Positions 1-9,413 of a stretch of DNA of 64,000 bases are shown here, piece by piece. Position 1 is the first letter of the stretch, and each line of letters begins with the position of its first letter. Source of the stretch: Rhizobium sp. CG5. GTDB taxonomy: Bacteria; Pseudomonadota; Alphaproteobacteria; Rhizobiales; Rhizobiaceae. The notes under the pieces are model-generated. The model was not told where the DNA came from. It worked only from the letters and a program-made list of their open reading frames with translations, and searched no databases. The stretch spans positions 310,001 to 374,000 of the forward strand of contig NZ_JABAEF010000003.1 of assembly GCF_023701945.1 (NCBI RefSeq), in the 5' to 3' direction. The position numbers were made by a program, and so were the translations under genes.

Positions 1-148
1 CGCCCAGCGGCTTCAGCTGCGTGCCGATGTCGGGATAGAAATGGCCGAGCAGGATGCCGGCGATGATGGCCGCCAGGACCTGGACATAGAGATGCTTGTA
101 AAAGGCTTGTTTTACGCGTGGGGTCTCGCCCGCGGATGCGATGATCAT
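1..148 (-). CDS. dctA: C4-dicarboxylate/H+ symporter DctA (5' end only)
   Basis: Only the first 49 codons lie in the window; the gene runs off the left edge. The visible N-terminus has a short polar head, then a segment reading [19 protein letters not shown], typical of the first membrane helix of DctA (DAACS family), which imports succinate, malate and fumarate across the inner membrane. The start is the ATG at 148, preceded by a TTGGAGGA ribosome-binding site. The gene is divergent from dctBD and has a perfect sigma-54 promoter and two upstream palindromes, so the two-component pair next door is expected to activate it. Identification is firm despite the truncation because both sequence and context agree. 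Confidence 0.93.
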   Translation of the reverse strand, partial: MIIASAGETPRVKQAFYKHLYVQVLAAIIAGILLGHFYPDIGTQLKPLG

Positions 149-244
149 GGTATCCTCCAATCATGCCCGTCGGAAAGAGTTCCGCCTCCCGGGCAACCTT
201 GCGTTCGTCAAATTCAACGGCCTTGACCGATGATAGATCTGAAC

Positions 245-260
245 AGCAAGGCCCGTGCCA
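245..260 (-). promoter_or_regulatory. Sigma-54 (-24/-12) promoter of dctA
   Basis: Read on the minus strand the 16 bases are TGGCACGGGCCTTGCT, a full match to the RpoN consensus TGGCACG-N4-TTGCW. The site points into dctA and lies about 100 bases before its start codon. RpoN promoters need an AAA+ activator; DctD, encoded just across the gap, is that activator in rhizobia. Confidence 0.93.
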
Positions 261-334
261 ACTGGCGCCGCGAGCGACAAGCCATTGATTGTAAAACATA
301 ATAATCTCGAGAGTGGGAAAGGCCATCCTAGTGT

Positions 335-350
335 GTGCGGATATTCGCAC
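335..350. promoter_or_regulatory. Promoter-proximal DctD-binding palindrome (UAS)
   Basis: A perfect inverted repeat, GTGCG-N6-CGCAC, lies 75-90 bases upstream of the dctA sigma-54 promoter. Tandem palindromes of this kind are the DctD binding sites in characterised rhizobial dctA promoters. Binding by DctD here is inferred. Confidence 0.75.
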
Positions 351-367
351 GACGGCCTTTGAAATCC

Positions 368-383
368 GTGCGAATTCATGCAC
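368..383. promoter_or_regulatory. Promoter-distal DctD-binding palindrome (UAS)
   Basis: A second inverted repeat, GTGCG-N6-TGCAC (9 of 10 arm bases pair), has its centre 33 bases from the first, about three helical turns, so both would sit on the same DNA face. It overlaps the first ATG of dctB (378). DctD bound here could therefore also hinder dctB expression, or the true dctB start is the ATG at 393. Confidence 0.7.
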
Positions 384-2255
384 AATACGGCCATGAGCGG
401 AAACGGCGACGACAAAACATCAGCAGTAAGGGAGCGACCCGGCCGGGCCTGGCTGGTCTTTGCAGCCGTCGCCGCCCTCCTGCTGGCGGCAGTGCTCTAT
501 GCGGCCGGCGACTATGGCCGAGGGGCGGCGCTGGAGCGCATCGAGGCCGATGCCCGCACCGATGCCGGCCTCAAGGTGGCGCTGCTGCAGGCCGTGCTGG
601 AACGGCCGCGCGCCCTGCCGCTGGTGCTGTCAGCCGATGCTGACCTGCGCGGCGCTCTGGCCACCAAGGACAAGGGCCTGCTGGACGGCCTCGACCGCAA
701 GCTCGAAAGTCTGATCGACGAGACCAAGGCCTCGGTCATCTACGTGATCGGCACCGATGGCGTGACGGTTGCCTCCAGCAACTGGCGCGAGGAAACGAGC
801 TTCGTCGGCAGCAGCTACGCGTTTCGCGACTATTTCCGGCTGGCCATGAGGGACGGGACCGCCGAACACTATGCGCTGGGCAGCGTCAGCAAGCGGCCCG
901 GCCTCTATATCTCGCGGCGCGTCGAGACGGCCGGCGGCGACGTGCTGGGCGTCGTGGTGGTCAAGGTCGAATTCGACGGGCTGGAGCGGGAATGGGGCGC
1001 CTCCGGCAAGCCGACCTTCGTCACCGACCAGAGCGGCATCGTCCTGATGACCAGCCGGCCGGAATGGCGGTTTTCGAGCATCGTGCCGATTGCGCCCGAC
1101 CGGCGCGAGGCAATCCGCGACAGCCTGCAATTCGGCGAAGCGCCGCTGACGCCCCTGCCCTTTCTCGAAACCGGAGACCGGCACCGCGGCCTGATCACCG
1201 TGCAGCCGCCCCCAGACACAGCCGGACCCAACCAACAGATGCTGGCCCTGCAGGCGGCGGTCGCCTCCACCCCCTGGACCCTGCACCTGCTGACGCCGGT
1301 CGATGCGGCCGCCAGATCCGGTGCATGGCAAAGCCGAATGCAGGCACTGCTGATCCTGCTGCCCATGATCGGCCTTGCCGCATGGTTGCTCTATCGCCGT
1401 GAGCGCGCCCTGCGCCGCGCCGCTCAGGACCGCAAGGGGCGCGACGAACTGGAGCGCCGGGTGATTGAGCGGACCCAGGCGCTCAGCCTTGCCGGCGAGC
1501 GCCTGCAGGCCGAAATCGCCGGCCACCGCAGCACCGAGACCAAGCTGCAGACCGTGCAGCAGGAACTGGTGCAGGCCAACCGGCTGGCCATTCTCGGCCA
1601 GGTGGCGGCCGGCGTCGCCCATGAGATCAACCAGCCGGTGGCCACCATCCGCGCCTATGCCGACAATGCCCGCACCTTCCTCGACCGCGGCCGCCCCGAG
1701 ACGGCCGCGGAAAACCTGGTCCTGATCGCCGGCCTGACGGAGCGGATCGGCACCATTACCGACGAACTGAAGACGCTGGCCCGCAAGGGCCGCGGCGCCG
1801 CCGAACCGATCGCCGTGGCAACCGTGCTGGAGGGCGCCCTCTTCCTGCTGCGCAGCCGCTTTTCCGGGCGCATGGACACGCTGCACATCGCCGAAATTCC
1901 ACCGTCGCTCTGCGTCCACGGCAACCGCATCCGGCTCGAACAGATCTTCATCAACCTGCTGCAGAATGCGCTTGAGGCAATCGGCGACAGTCCCGGCGGC
2001 CGCATCGACGTGTCGCTTGGGCTAGCCTCCGCCGGCGAGGTGGTGATCGAGGTTGCCGACAACGGGCCGGGCATTCCAGACGCCATCCTCAAAAGCCTGT
2101 TCATTCCCTTCAACACCTCCAAGGACGGCGGCCTCGGTCTCGGCCTGGTGATCGCCAAGGACATCGCCGCCGATTATGGCGGCGGCATCGATGTCACCAG
2201 CAGCAGCACCGGCACGACATTTGCCGTGACCCTCAAGAAGGCGGACCCGGCATGA
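378..2255 (+). CDS. dctB: C4-dicarboxylate sensor histidine kinase DctB
   Basis: This is the membrane sensor kinase that detects periplasmic C4-dicarboxylates and phosphorylates DctD. The 625 residues show TM1 (about 25-43), a large periplasmic sensory region (about 45-318, expected to be the tandem PAS/Cache fold), TM2 (about 321-340), a charged coiled-coil linker, a HisKA domain with the phospho-acceptor in GVAHEINQP (H415), and a HATPase_c domain with N-box (N526), DNGPG (D561) and GGLGLGL glycine boxes. Its stop overlaps the dctD start (ATGA), so the pair is translationally coupled. An alternative ATG at 393 removes five residues and would leave the distal DctD site outside the gene. Confidence 0.95.
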   Translation: MHNTAMSGNGDDKTSAVRERPGRAWLVFAAVAALLLAAVLYAAGDYGRGAALERIEADARTDAGLKVALLQAVLERPRALPLVLSADADLRGALATKDKGLLDGLDRKLESLIDETKASVIYVIGTDGVTVASSNWREETSFVGSSYAFRDYFRLAMRDGTAEHYALGSVSKRPGLYISRRVETAGGDVLGVVVVKVEFDGLEREWGASGKPTFVTDQSGIVLMTSRPEWRFSSIVPIAPDRREAIRDSLQFGEAPLTPLPFLETGDRHRGLITVQPPPDTAGPNQQMLALQAAVASTPWTLHLLTPVDAAARSGAWQSRMQALLILLPMIGLAAWLLYRRERALRRAAQDRKGRDELERRVIERTQALSLAGERLQAEIAGHRSTETKLQTVQQELVQANRLAILGQVAAGVAHEINQPVATIRAYADNARTFLDRGRPETAAENLVLIAGLTERIGTITDELKTLARKGRGAAEPIAVATVLEGALFLLRSRFSGRMDTLHIAEIPPSLCVHGNRIRLEQIFINLLQNALEAIGDSPGGRIDVSLGLASAGEVVIEVADNGPGIPDAILKSLFIPFNTSKDGGLGLGLVIAKDIAADYGGGIDVTSSSTGTTFAVTLKKADPA

Positions 2256-3595
2256 GCACGGCGATTGAAATCATCCTGGTCGATGACGACGCGGACCTGC
2301 GCCGCGCCACGCAGCAGACGCTGGAACTGGCCGGCTTTGCCGTCCGCGCCTTTTCAAACGCCGCCGCCATGCTGAGCGAAACCACCGCCGAGACCCGCGG
2401 CATCGTCGTCACCGATATTCGCATGCCCGGCATGGACGGGCTGCAGCTGTTCAGCCGCCTGAAGGCGATCGATGCCGACCTGCCGGTTATCCTGATCACC
2501 GGCCATGGCGATATCCAGATGGCGGTGCAGGCGCTGCAGGATGGCGCTTATGATTTCATTGCAAAGCCCTTTGCCGCCGACCGACTGGTGCAAAGCGTGC
2601 GCCGCGCCGCGGAAAAGCGCCGGCTGGTGCTGGAAAACCGCGCCCTGCGGCAGATGGCGGAGAGTGCCGGCGACGACCTGCCGCTGATCGGCCAGACGCC
2701 GGCCATGGAGCGGCTGCGCGCCACGCTGCGCCAGATCGCCGACACCGATGTCGACGTGCTGGTGGCCGGCGAAACCGGCAGCGGCAAGGAAGTGGTGGCC
2801 ACCCTGCTGCATCGCTGGGGCCGGCGGCGCAGCGGCCAATTCGTGGCGCTCAATTGCGGCGCCCTGCCGGAAACCGTCATCGAGAGCGAATTGTTCGGCC
2901 ATGAGCCCGGCGCCTTTACCGGCGCCCAGAAGAAGCGCATCGGCCGCATCGAACATGCCGGCGGCGGCACGCTGTTTCTCGACGAGATCGAGAGCATGCC
3001 GCTGGCGACGCAAGTGAAGATGCTGCGCGTGCTGGAAATGCGCGAGGTCATGCCGCTCGGCACCAATGAGGTCAGGCCGATCGACCTGCGCGTCGTCGCA
3101 GCCGCCAAGGTCGATCTCGGTGATCCCTCGCAGCGCGGCAGTTTTCGCGAGGACCTCTATTTCCGGCTGAACGTGGTGACCATCTCGATCCCGCCGCTGC
3201 GCGAGCGGCGCGGCGACATTCCGCTGCTGTTCTCCCATTTCCTGCATCGCGCCGCTCAGCGTTTCCGCCGCGACGTGCCGGACCTGCCGGCCTTCGTCCA
3301 TCACCATCTGATGAGCCATGACTGGCCGGGCAATGTCCGCGAACTCGCCCACTACGCCGAACGCACCGTGCTGGGTCTGGCCGAAGACGCCGCCGCCCCC
3401 ATTCGGGACGACACACCGCCGGGCCTGTCGCTGCCCGACCGTATGGAGCACCACGAGGCGGCGCTGATCCGCCAGGCGCTGGCCGACAATGCAGGCGATG
3501 TCCGCCGCACGATCGAGGCGCTCGGCATTCCGCGCAAGACCTTTTACGACAAGCTGCAGCGCCACCAGATCAGCCGCACCGACTACGAGGCGTAA
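2252..3595 (+). CDS. dctD: Sigma-54-dependent response regulator DctD
   Basis: NtrC-family activator of 447 residues. The receiver domain has the acidic pair DDD at 11-13 and the phospho-acceptor D55 in VTDIRMPG. The AAA+ domain has Walker A GETGSGKE (173-180) and the GAFTGA loop (220-225) that contacts sigma-54. A Fis-type helix-turn-helix lies at the C-terminus (around 425-445, [11 protein letters not shown]). It should open the sigma-54 promoter of dctA after phosphorylation by DctB. It ends 12 bases before the stop of the convergent dehydrogenase gene, with no visible terminator between them. Confidence 0.95.
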   Translation: MSTAIEIILVDDDADLRRATQQTLELAGFAVRAFSNAAAMLSETTAETRGIVVTDIRMPGMDGLQLFSRLKAIDADLPVILITGHGDIQMAVQALQDGAYDFIAKPFAADRLVQSVRRAAEKRRLVLENRALRQMAESAGDDLPLIGQTPAMERLRATLRQIADTDVDVLVAGETGSGKEVVATLLHRWGRRRSGQFVALNCGALPETVIESELFGHEPGAFTGAQKKRIGRIEHAGGGTLFLDEIESMPLATQVKMLRVLEMREVMPLGTNEVRPIDLRVVAAAKVDLGDPSQRGSFREDLYFRLNVVTISIPPLRERRGDIPLLFSHFLHRAAQRFRRDVPDLPAFVHHHLMSHDWPGNVRELAHYAERTVLGLAEDAAAPIRDDTPPGLSLPDRMEHHEAALIRQALADNAGDVRRTIEALGIPRKTFYDKLQRHQISRTDYEA

Positions 3596-3607
3596 GCGCG
3601 ATCCGCG

Positions 3608-4597
3608 TCAGGCGTTGCGCGCCGCTGCAACCACCTCGTCGTCGATCTCGATGCCGCCTTCCAGCGCTTTGGCCCGCAGGGTCTGGCCACGGCGGCCCGG
3701 AATGCGCACGCCCTCCTGCGCGCCGATCTCGTCGGCCAGGTCGCGCAACCGGTCGAGCACTCCGGTGCCGCCGGTTGCCACCGGATCGATGGCGATGATC
3801 GTCTGGCCAAGCGCCACCGGCGCACCCTGGTCGTCGAACAGCGACGAGGCCTCATAGGCATAATTGGCGCCGATCATGCCGGCCGACAGGATTTCCACCA
3901 TCATGGCCAGCGCCGCCCCCTTGGCTCCACCCAGCGGCGCCATGGTGCCGGCAAGCGCCGCACGGGGGTCGGTTGTCGGATGGCCGTCGACGTCGAAGGC
4001 CCAATCCTCCGGCACCGGCTCGTTCTTCTGCACGGCCGCCATGATCTTGCCGCGCGCCACCTTCGACAGCGCCAGATCGATGACGATCGGCTCGGCGCCG
4101 GCAACCGGCGTGGCAAAGGCGATCGGATTGGTGCCATAGAGCGGCTTGCGGCCGCCCCAGGGCGCCATGGCAGCCGGCGCATTGGCAAACATCATCGCCG
4201 CCAGCCCCGCTTGCGCAAAACGCTCGACGGTCAGCGCCATCACCCCGGCATGATGGGAGCGGCGGATCGCGGCAATGGCGATGCCCTGCTCGCGCGCCAT
4301 CGGCACCAGGTGCTCGACGGCGAGATCCAGCGCCGGATAGGCATAACCGTTCTGGGCATCGATCAGCAGCACGCCGGGTTTCGGCCGGGTTGCGACAGGC
4401 ACCGCCTGGCCATTGACCTTGCCGGCCACCGCCTGGGCCGCATAGGCCGGAACGCGGCGCAGGCCATGGCCGCCCTGCCCCGCCACCTCCGCCGCCACCA
4501 GCGCCCGGGCCACCGACCGGGCATTGCCTTCCGCCACCCCCTTGCCCATCAGCACTTCGGCAACCAGGGTTTCGGCATCAGGGATCGACAGTTTCAT
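3608..4597 (-). CDS. Ldh2/malate-type NAD(P)-dependent oxidoreductase
   Basis: The 329-residue protein belongs to the malate/L-lactate dehydrogenase (Ldh_2) family, which reduces or oxidises 2-oxo/2-hydroxy acids and cyclic imines such as delta-1-piperideine-2-carboxylate. Family marks are GHGLRRVP near the N-terminus (H44), RRSHHAGVM with the catalytic histidine (115/116), and the GTNPIAFA and GAKGAALAMMVE stretches. The substrate cannot be told from sequence. The start at 4597 gives the usual family N-terminus; an ATG at 4624 would add nine residues and neither has a strong ribosome site. It is convergent with dctD and lies on the same strand as the FAD enzyme upstream, from which a repeat element separates it. 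Confidence 0.8.
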   Translation of the reverse strand: MKLSIPDAETLVAEVLMGKGVAEGNARSVARALVAAEVAGQGGHGLRRVPAYAAQAVAGKVNGQAVPVATRPKPGVLLIDAQNGYAYPALDLAVEHLVPMAREQGIAIAAIRRSHHAGVMALTVERFAQAGLAAMMFANAPAAMAPWGGRKPLYGTNPIAFATPVAGAEPIVIDLALSKVARGKIMAAVQKNEPVPEDWAFDVDGHPTTDPRAALAGTMAPLGGAKGAALAMMVEILSAGMIGANYAYEASSLFDDQGAPVALGQTIIAIDPVATGGTGVLDRLRDLADEIGAQEGVRIPGRRGQTLRAKALEGGIEIDDEVVAAARNA

Positions 4598-4750
4598 GGC
4601 AGGTCCATTCGAGTTATGCGGCATCGTTGTGCCCTGCGGTATCGCTGCTCGAAAATGCGCGGTCAACGGGGAAAATGCTGAGAGCCCTCTCTCGCGTTCA
4701 AGATCGACGACCCTCGCACACCGGGACATGGCAGGACGCCTGCGGATCGT

Positions 4751-4865
4751 CTTCTCCCCTCGGGGAGAAGGTGGCGCGCAGCGCCGGATGAGGGGGTAAG
4801 CGCCAGCGCACTCGGCCCCCTCATCTGCCCTTGCGGGCATCTTCTCCCCGCTGGGGAGAAGAGGG
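4751..4865. repeat. Palindromic intergenic repeat (RIME-like)
   Basis: Two short hairpins built on TTCTCCCC/GGGGAGAA flank a central part in which GGATGAGGGGG is answered by CCCCCTCATC, so the unit as a whole can fold on itself. The style matches the mosaic intergenic repeats common in Rhizobiaceae. It occupies most of the 317-base gap 4598-4914; I see no gene in that gap. It may act as a processing or termination site for the FAD gene transcript. Confidence 0.6.
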
Positions 4866-4914
4866 AGACCCGATGACCCCATGCGCCTCTTCCACATGCA
4901 GACACAGCCGCCGG

Positions 4915-7368
4915 TCAGCTCTTGATGCGCGCCATGCCGGGGTCGTAGAGCGGCGCCAGCGATACCGTGCAGGCAAACCGCGTCATTGCCACATCCAGCT
5001 CGTAAGTGCCGGACAGCACATAGTCTTCCGTCACGCCGTCGGGGTTGCGCACGAAGCCGTAGCCGATCGGTTTGCCGAGCGTGTAGCCGAAGCCGCCGCT
5101 CGACAGCCAGCCGACCCGCTGGCCATCGCGGTAGATCGTCTCGCGGCCGAGCAGCACCACGGCCGGATCGTCGACGACGAAGGCTGCCATGCGTTTCCTG
5201 ACGCCGGCAGACAGCTGCCGCTCGATCGCCTCGCGGCCCTTGAAGGGAATGGCTTTGCGCGTCTTGACCGCCCAGGCAAGGCCCGCCTCCACCGGCGTAT
5301 GGTCCGGCCCGATATCGGAACCCCAGGCGCGGTAGCCCTTTTCGAGCCGGCAGCTTTCGATGGCGCGATAGCCGGCATTGACCAGACCATCCTCCTTGCC
5401 GGCCGCCATCAGCGCATCGTAGACACTGCCGGCATATTCGACCGGCAGATGCAGCTCGTAGCCGAGCTCGCCGACATAGGTGACCCGCAGCGCCCGCACC
5501 GGGCAGCCGGCAATGCCGATCGTCTTCACCCGCCCGAACGGGAAGGCGGCGTTGGACACATCGGCCCGCGTCACCTTTTCCAGGATGGTCCTCGCCTTCG
5601 GCCCCATCAGCGACAGCACCGTATAGGCCGAGGTGACGTCGACCAGTTCGGCATGCAGGCCTTCGGGGATGTTTTTGGCGATCCAGTCGAAATCATGGGT
5701 GGCAAAGCCGGTGCCGGTGACGATGTAGAACTCGGTCTCGGTGATGCGCGCCACGGTGACGTCGCATTCGATGCCGCCCTTGTCGTTGAGCATCTGCGTA
5801 TAGGTCAGCGTGCCGACCGGCTTTGCCACGTCGTTGGCGGCAATCCATGACAAAGCGGCGTCGGCGTCGCGGCCCTTCAGCACGAATTTGGCAAATGAGG
5901 TCTGGTCGAAGATCACAGCGTCCTCGCGCACTGCCTTGTGCTCGCGGCCGACCGCAGCGAACCAGTTCTGCCGCTCATAGCTGTAGACATCCTTGGCCAC
6001 CTCGCCGGCGGCAAGATCGGCGAACCAGTTGGGCCGCTCCCAGCCGAGCTTTTCGCCGAAGCAGGCGCCTTGCGCCTTCAGCCGGTCATAGAGCGGCGAC
6101 TTGCGGCAGGGGCGGCCGCTTGAATATTCCTCATGCGGGAAGGCCAGCGTATAGTGCTTGCCATAGGCCTCCAGCGTGCGGGTGCGCACCCAGTCCGTGT
6201 CGAAATGCGGACGGCCGAAACGGCGGATGTCGACCGGCCAGAGATCGTAGGGCGGTTCGCCCTTGTGCACCCATTCGGCCAAGGCCATGCCGGCCCCGCC
6301 GCCCGACGCGATGCCAAACGCATTGAAGCCGGCGCCGACGAAAAAGTTCTTCAGCTCCGGCGCCTCGCCGAGAATGAAATTGCCATCCGGCGTGAAGCTC
6401 TCCGGCCCGTTCAGCAATTGCTTGATGCCGGCCGTCTCCAGCGCCGGCACGCGGCCGAGCGCCTGTTCCATGATCTGCTCGAAATGGTCGAAATTGCTGT
6501 CGAGCAGCGAATAATGAAAGCCGTCGGGAATGCCGTTCACCGCCCAGGCGATCGGGTTCGGCTCGTAGCCGCCCATCACCAGCCCGCCGACCTCTTCCTT
6601 GTAATAGGTCAGCCGGTCGGGATCGCGCAGGGTCGGCAGATTGGACGGCACGCCGAAACCTTCGGTGATCATGTATTGATGCTCGACGGAGACCAGCGGC
6701 ACGTTGACGCCGAAGCGCGCCGCAAAGGCCCGTGTCCACTGCCCCGCGCAGACCACCACCCGCTCGCATTCGATGCGGCCGCGCGAGGTGAGAACGGCGC
6801 GGATCCGCCCCTTGTCGATCTCCAGGTCAAGCACCTCGGTATCCTCGAAGATCGAGGCGCCGGCCATGCGCGCACCCCGCGCCAAGGCCTGGGTGATGTC
6901 GGACGGATTGGCCTGGCCGTCGGTTGGCAGGAAGGCCGCACCGACCAGGTCGTCGATGGTCATCAGCGGCCAGAGGTCCAGCGCCTCCTTCGGCGTCAGC
7001 AATTGCATGTCGAGCCCGAAGGATTGCGCGGTCGTCGCCTGCCGCTTGACCTCGGTCCAGCGCTCGGCATTGCAGGCGAGCCGCAACCCGCCATTCATCT
7101 TCCAGCCGGTGCCAAGCCCGGTCTCGGCCTCCAGTGTCTTGTAGAGCTCGACCGAATAGCCGAGCAATTGCGTGATATTGGCGCTGGTGCGCAACTGGCC
7201 GACCAGGCCCGCGGCATGGAAGGTGGTGCCGGAGGTCAGCTTGTGGCGCTCCAGGAGCACGGTATCGGTCAGACCAAGCTTGGCCAGATGATAGGCCGTC
7301 GAGCAGCCGATAATGCCGCCGCCGATGACGACGGCCTTGGCTGTGCTGGGCAGGTCTTTTTTGCTCAT
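4915..7368 (-). CDS. FAD-dependent oxidoreductase with GcvT domain (dimethylglycine/sarcosine dehydrogenase-like)
   Basis: The 817 residues hold an N-terminal DAO-type FAD domain with the dinucleotide motif GGGIIG (16-21), a middle FAO_M-type region, and a C-terminal aminomethyltransferase (GcvT) half from roughly residue 430. This is the layout of dimethylglycine and sarcosine dehydrogenases, which oxidise an N-methyl group and pass the one-carbon unit to tetrahydrofolate. Many rhizobial paralogs exist, so the exact methylated amine is unknown. The start at 7368 (MSKKD) directly precedes the flavin motif. The gene begins four bases after the stop of the phosphotransferase gene, so the two form one operon and probably one pathway. 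Confidence 0.85.
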   Translation of the reverse strand: MSKKDLPSTAKAVVIGGGIIGCSTAYHLAKLGLTDTVLLERHKLTSGTTFHAAGLVGQLRTSANITQLLGYSVELYKTLEAETGLGTGWKMNGGLRLACNAERWTEVKRQATTAQSFGLDMQLLTPKEALDLWPLMTIDDLVGAAFLPTDGQANPSDITQALARGARMAGASIFEDTEVLDLEIDKGRIRAVLTSRGRIECERVVVCAGQWTRAFAARFGVNVPLVSVEHQYMITEGFGVPSNLPTLRDPDRLTYYKEEVGGLVMGGYEPNPIAWAVNGIPDGFHYSLLDSNFDHFEQIMEQALGRVPALETAGIKQLLNGPESFTPDGNFILGEAPELKNFFVGAGFNAFGIASGGGAGMALAEWVHKGEPPYDLWPVDIRRFGRPHFDTDWVRTRTLEAYGKHYTLAFPHEEYSSGRPCRKSPLYDRLKAQGACFGEKLGWERPNWFADLAAGEVAKDVYSYERQNWFAAVGREHKAVREDAVIFDQTSFAKFVLKGRDADAALSWIAANDVAKPVGTLTYTQMLNDKGGIECDVTVARITETEFYIVTGTGFATHDFDWIAKNIPEGLHAELVDVTSAYTVLSLMGPKARTILEKVTRADVSNAAFPFGRVKTIGIAGCPVRALRVTYVGELGYELHLPVEYAGSVYDALMAAGKEDGLVNAGYRAIESCRLEKGYRAWGSDIGPDHTPVEAGLAWAVKTRKAIPFKGREAIERQLSAGVRKRMAAFVVDDPAVVLLGRETIYRDGQRVGWLSSGGFGYTLGKPIGYGFVRNPDGVTEDYVLSGTYELDVAMTRFACTVSLAPLYDPGMARIKS

Positions 7369-7372
7369 GGTC

Positions 7373-8251
7373 TCACCGCGTGCTGAAGATGTCATAGGCC
7401 TCGTTGAAACGGGCCAGGTTCTCGGCCGTATAGGCCGCATAGTCGAAGTCGATCGTCGAGTGGAGTTCCGAGATCATGCTCCACAGGGTCTCGCGCAGCA
7501 GCGAGGCGCATTTCATCGCCCGGTAGCGCCGCATCTGCGCCTCGCCTTGCGCCGTATCGAAATAGCTCTCAAGCAGCCACCGCTCGTCGTCGTCGGAAAA
7601 TCCGTTGTTGGAGGCGAGACCGCCGAGATCGAACAGCGGCGTGTTGAAGCCGGCATAGTCCCAGTCGATAAGCCACAGCCGCTTGCCGTCGTCGAGAATA
7701 TTGGCCGCCAGCAGGTCATTGTGCCCGAAGGCGAAATCGAAGGGCCCGGCCGCCCGTTCCAGCCCTTCGGCTTTGGCGACCAGCGACGGCAGCAGGGTCA
7801 TGTGCCGGCTGCCGCTGTCGGCAAGGCTTGCCGCATAGTCGCGGATCACATGGAAGACCCAGAAAATCATCGCCGGACCGCGGAAATACTTTGGGATCTC
7901 GTGGTGGCAGGCGCGGATCAGCGGCACGATGCGGGAAAGCATCTGCGGCTGGCGCACCTCTTCGGCTGAGAGCGTGCGCGCCTCGATATAGTCGAGCACC
8001 AACAGGCCGGGGGCGGCATGCACCACCGCCGGCGAGATGCCCGCCGCATGGGCGGCGCGGCTGGCGGCAAGCTCGTTGGCACGGCTGATATGGTGCACGG
8101 GAATGTCATCGCCGAACCGCACCACTGAGCGCCGGACGGTGTCCTGCACCAGATAATTGCGGTTGGTCATGCCGCCATCAAGCGGCGCGATGCGGACCGG
8201 ACCCGACCAGATGTCGAGCGCGGAGATCCTGTCCTCCGGCGAAGTGACCAT
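7373..8251 (-). CDS. Choline-kinase/APH-family phosphotransferase
   Basis: The 292-residue protein has the kinase-fold Brenner motif HND (177-179) with N184 and the metal-binding IDWDYAG (195-201), as in choline/ethanolamine kinases and aminoglycoside phosphotransferases. An amino-alcohol substrate is the likeliest reading because its stop lies four bases before the N-demethylase-like FAD enzyme. The start at 8251 has a GAGAGGA ribosome site; a longer reading frame upstream lacks one. It is divergent from the DeoR regulator. Phosphorylating the substrate of a methyl-amine pathway is an inference. Confidence 0.8.
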   Translation of the reverse strand: MVTSPEDRISALDIWSGPVRIAPLDGGMTNRNYLVQDTVRRSVVRFGDDIPVHHISRANELAASRAAHAAGISPAVVHAAPGLLVLDYIEARTLSAEEVRQPQMLSRIVPLIRACHHEIPKYFRGPAMIFWVFHVIRDYAASLADSGSRHMTLLPSLVAKAEGLERAAGPFDFAFGHNDLLAANILDDGKRLWLIDWDYAGFNTPLFDLGGLASNNGFSDDDERWLLESYFDTAQGEAQMRRYRAMKCASLLRETLWSMISELHSTIDFDYAAYTAENLARFNEAYDIFSTR

Positions 8252-8371
8252 GCCTATCCTCTCGTTCCCGTCGCCCATATCCGAGCCGGCTGGAGGTTGA
8301 AAACCTCGATCCGCTCGCCTGCGCATTTGCCCGAAATGGTTGGACACAACGCCTTCCCTGTCAAGATAAAA

Positions 8372-8405
8372 CCACAGAAAGAAACGAAATATTGGGAATA
8401 TGTGG
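8372..8405. promoter_or_regulatory. Candidate operator between kinase and deoR genes
   Basis: Nested inverted repeats lie in the AT-rich middle of the divergent promoter region: CCACA at 8372 answered by TGTGG at 8401, and ATATT-GGG-AATAT at 8389-8401. The place is right for the DeoR protein to control both directions, but the match to a known operator is not established. The rest of 8252-8483 shows only the two ribosome-binding sites. Confidence 0.35.
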
Positions 8406-8483
8406 ATTTTTATCAGCAGCCGCGTTAGGCTTTCGAAGCATCGAGCCGTGCCGATCCCATCTCATGCGGAAGGGAGGCGGTCG

Positions 8484-9335
8484 ATGCACGCAGCATTGAT
8501 GTCGACGACAAACCCCATGGACGTCTCAAGAATGGCAGAACCGGACCCGCAGCAGGCCTTTTCCAACCACCGCGAACGGGAAATTCTGGACGAATTGCGT
8601 CTGGCCGGCGGATCGGTCCGCATCCAGTTCCTGGCCGAACGCCTTGCCGTCTCGGAAGAAACCATCCGCCGCAATATCCGCACACTCGAGGCCAACGGCC
8701 TGGTGACCAAGGTGCATGGCGGCGTCCATTTGAAGGACAGCGGCAACGAACCGCCTCTGCATTTCCGCATGGGCGAAAACCCGGAAGCCAAGCGCTCGAT
8801 CGCCGCTGCCGTCGCCAGCCGGATCGCCGATGGCGACACGCTGTTCCTCGATATCGGCTCGACCACCGCCTTCATCGCCGTGGCGCTGCAAAAGCACCAG
8901 AATCTGTTCGTCGTCACCAATTCGCTGGCCGTCGCCCAGACGCTGGCGACCCGCAACGGCAACCGGGTGTTTTTCGCCGGCGGCGAGTTGCGCTCCCACG
9001 ATGGCGGCGCCTTCGGGCAGGAGGCGATCACCTTCGTGCGCCGCTTCCAGGTCCGCTACGCCATCCTGTCGGTCACCGCCATCGATGCCGCCCATGGCTT
9101 CATGCTGCAGGACATGAATGAGGCGGATTTCTCCCGCGAAGCGGCAAAGCAGGCCGACTGCCGGATGATCGTCGCCGATGCCGGCAAGTTCGGCCGCAAG
9201 GCGCCGATCATCATCGGCGCGCCGTCGACCTATGACATGCTGGTCACCGACCGGCGCCCGCCGGACGATATCGCCGCGATGCTGGCCGACAACCAGGTGG
9301 AGCTGGTGCTGGCATCGAACCAGAACCCGTCCTGA
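8484..9335 (+). CDS. DeoR/GlpR-family transcriptional regulator
   Basis: The 283-residue repressor-type protein has an N-terminal DeoR helix-turn-helix (about 32-80, with LAERLAVSEETIRRNI) followed by a DeoRC sugar-phosphate-sensing domain containing the typical LDIGSTT and VTNS segments. Such proteins usually sense a phosphorylated intermediate. A phosphotransferase is encoded divergently next door, so its product is the natural ligand guess. The start at 8484 is chosen for the GGGAGGCGG ribosome site; the open frame extends further upstream without one. Confidence 0.85.
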   Translation: MHAALMSTTNPMDVSRMAEPDPQQAFSNHREREILDELRLAGGSVRIQFLAERLAVSEETIRRNIRTLEANGLVTKVHGGVHLKDSGNEPPLHFRMGENPEAKRSIAAAVASRIADGDTLFLDIGSTTAFIAVALQKHQNLFVVTNSLAVAQTLATRNGNRVFFAGGELRSHDGGAFGQEAITFVRRFQVRYAILSVTAIDAAHGFMLQDMNEADFSREAAKQADCRMIVADAGKFGRKAPIIIGAPSTYDMLVTDRRPPDDIAAMLADNQVELVLASNQNPS

Positions 9336-9364
9336 TCGGCGCTCGCTCGGCACCCGCTCGGCAA

Positions 9365-9393
9365 TTGACAGCCAAATCCGGCAGGGTTACTCA
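9365..9393 (+). promoter_or_regulatory. Possible sigma-70 promoter of smoC
   Basis: TTGACA is followed after 17 bases by TACTCA, a good -35 with a weak -10, about 20 bases before the smoC start codon. It is the only promoter-like pair in the 78-base gap after deoR. Confidence 0.4.
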
Positions 9394-9413
9394 GATTAAG
9401 GCAAAGGGTTTCC

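Noticed and set aside
630..1919. Long reading frame antisense to dctB
   Set aside because: GC-rich DNA opens the opposite frame. The product is rich in Gly, Gln, Arg and His with no domain, and DctB motifs are clear on the plus strand.
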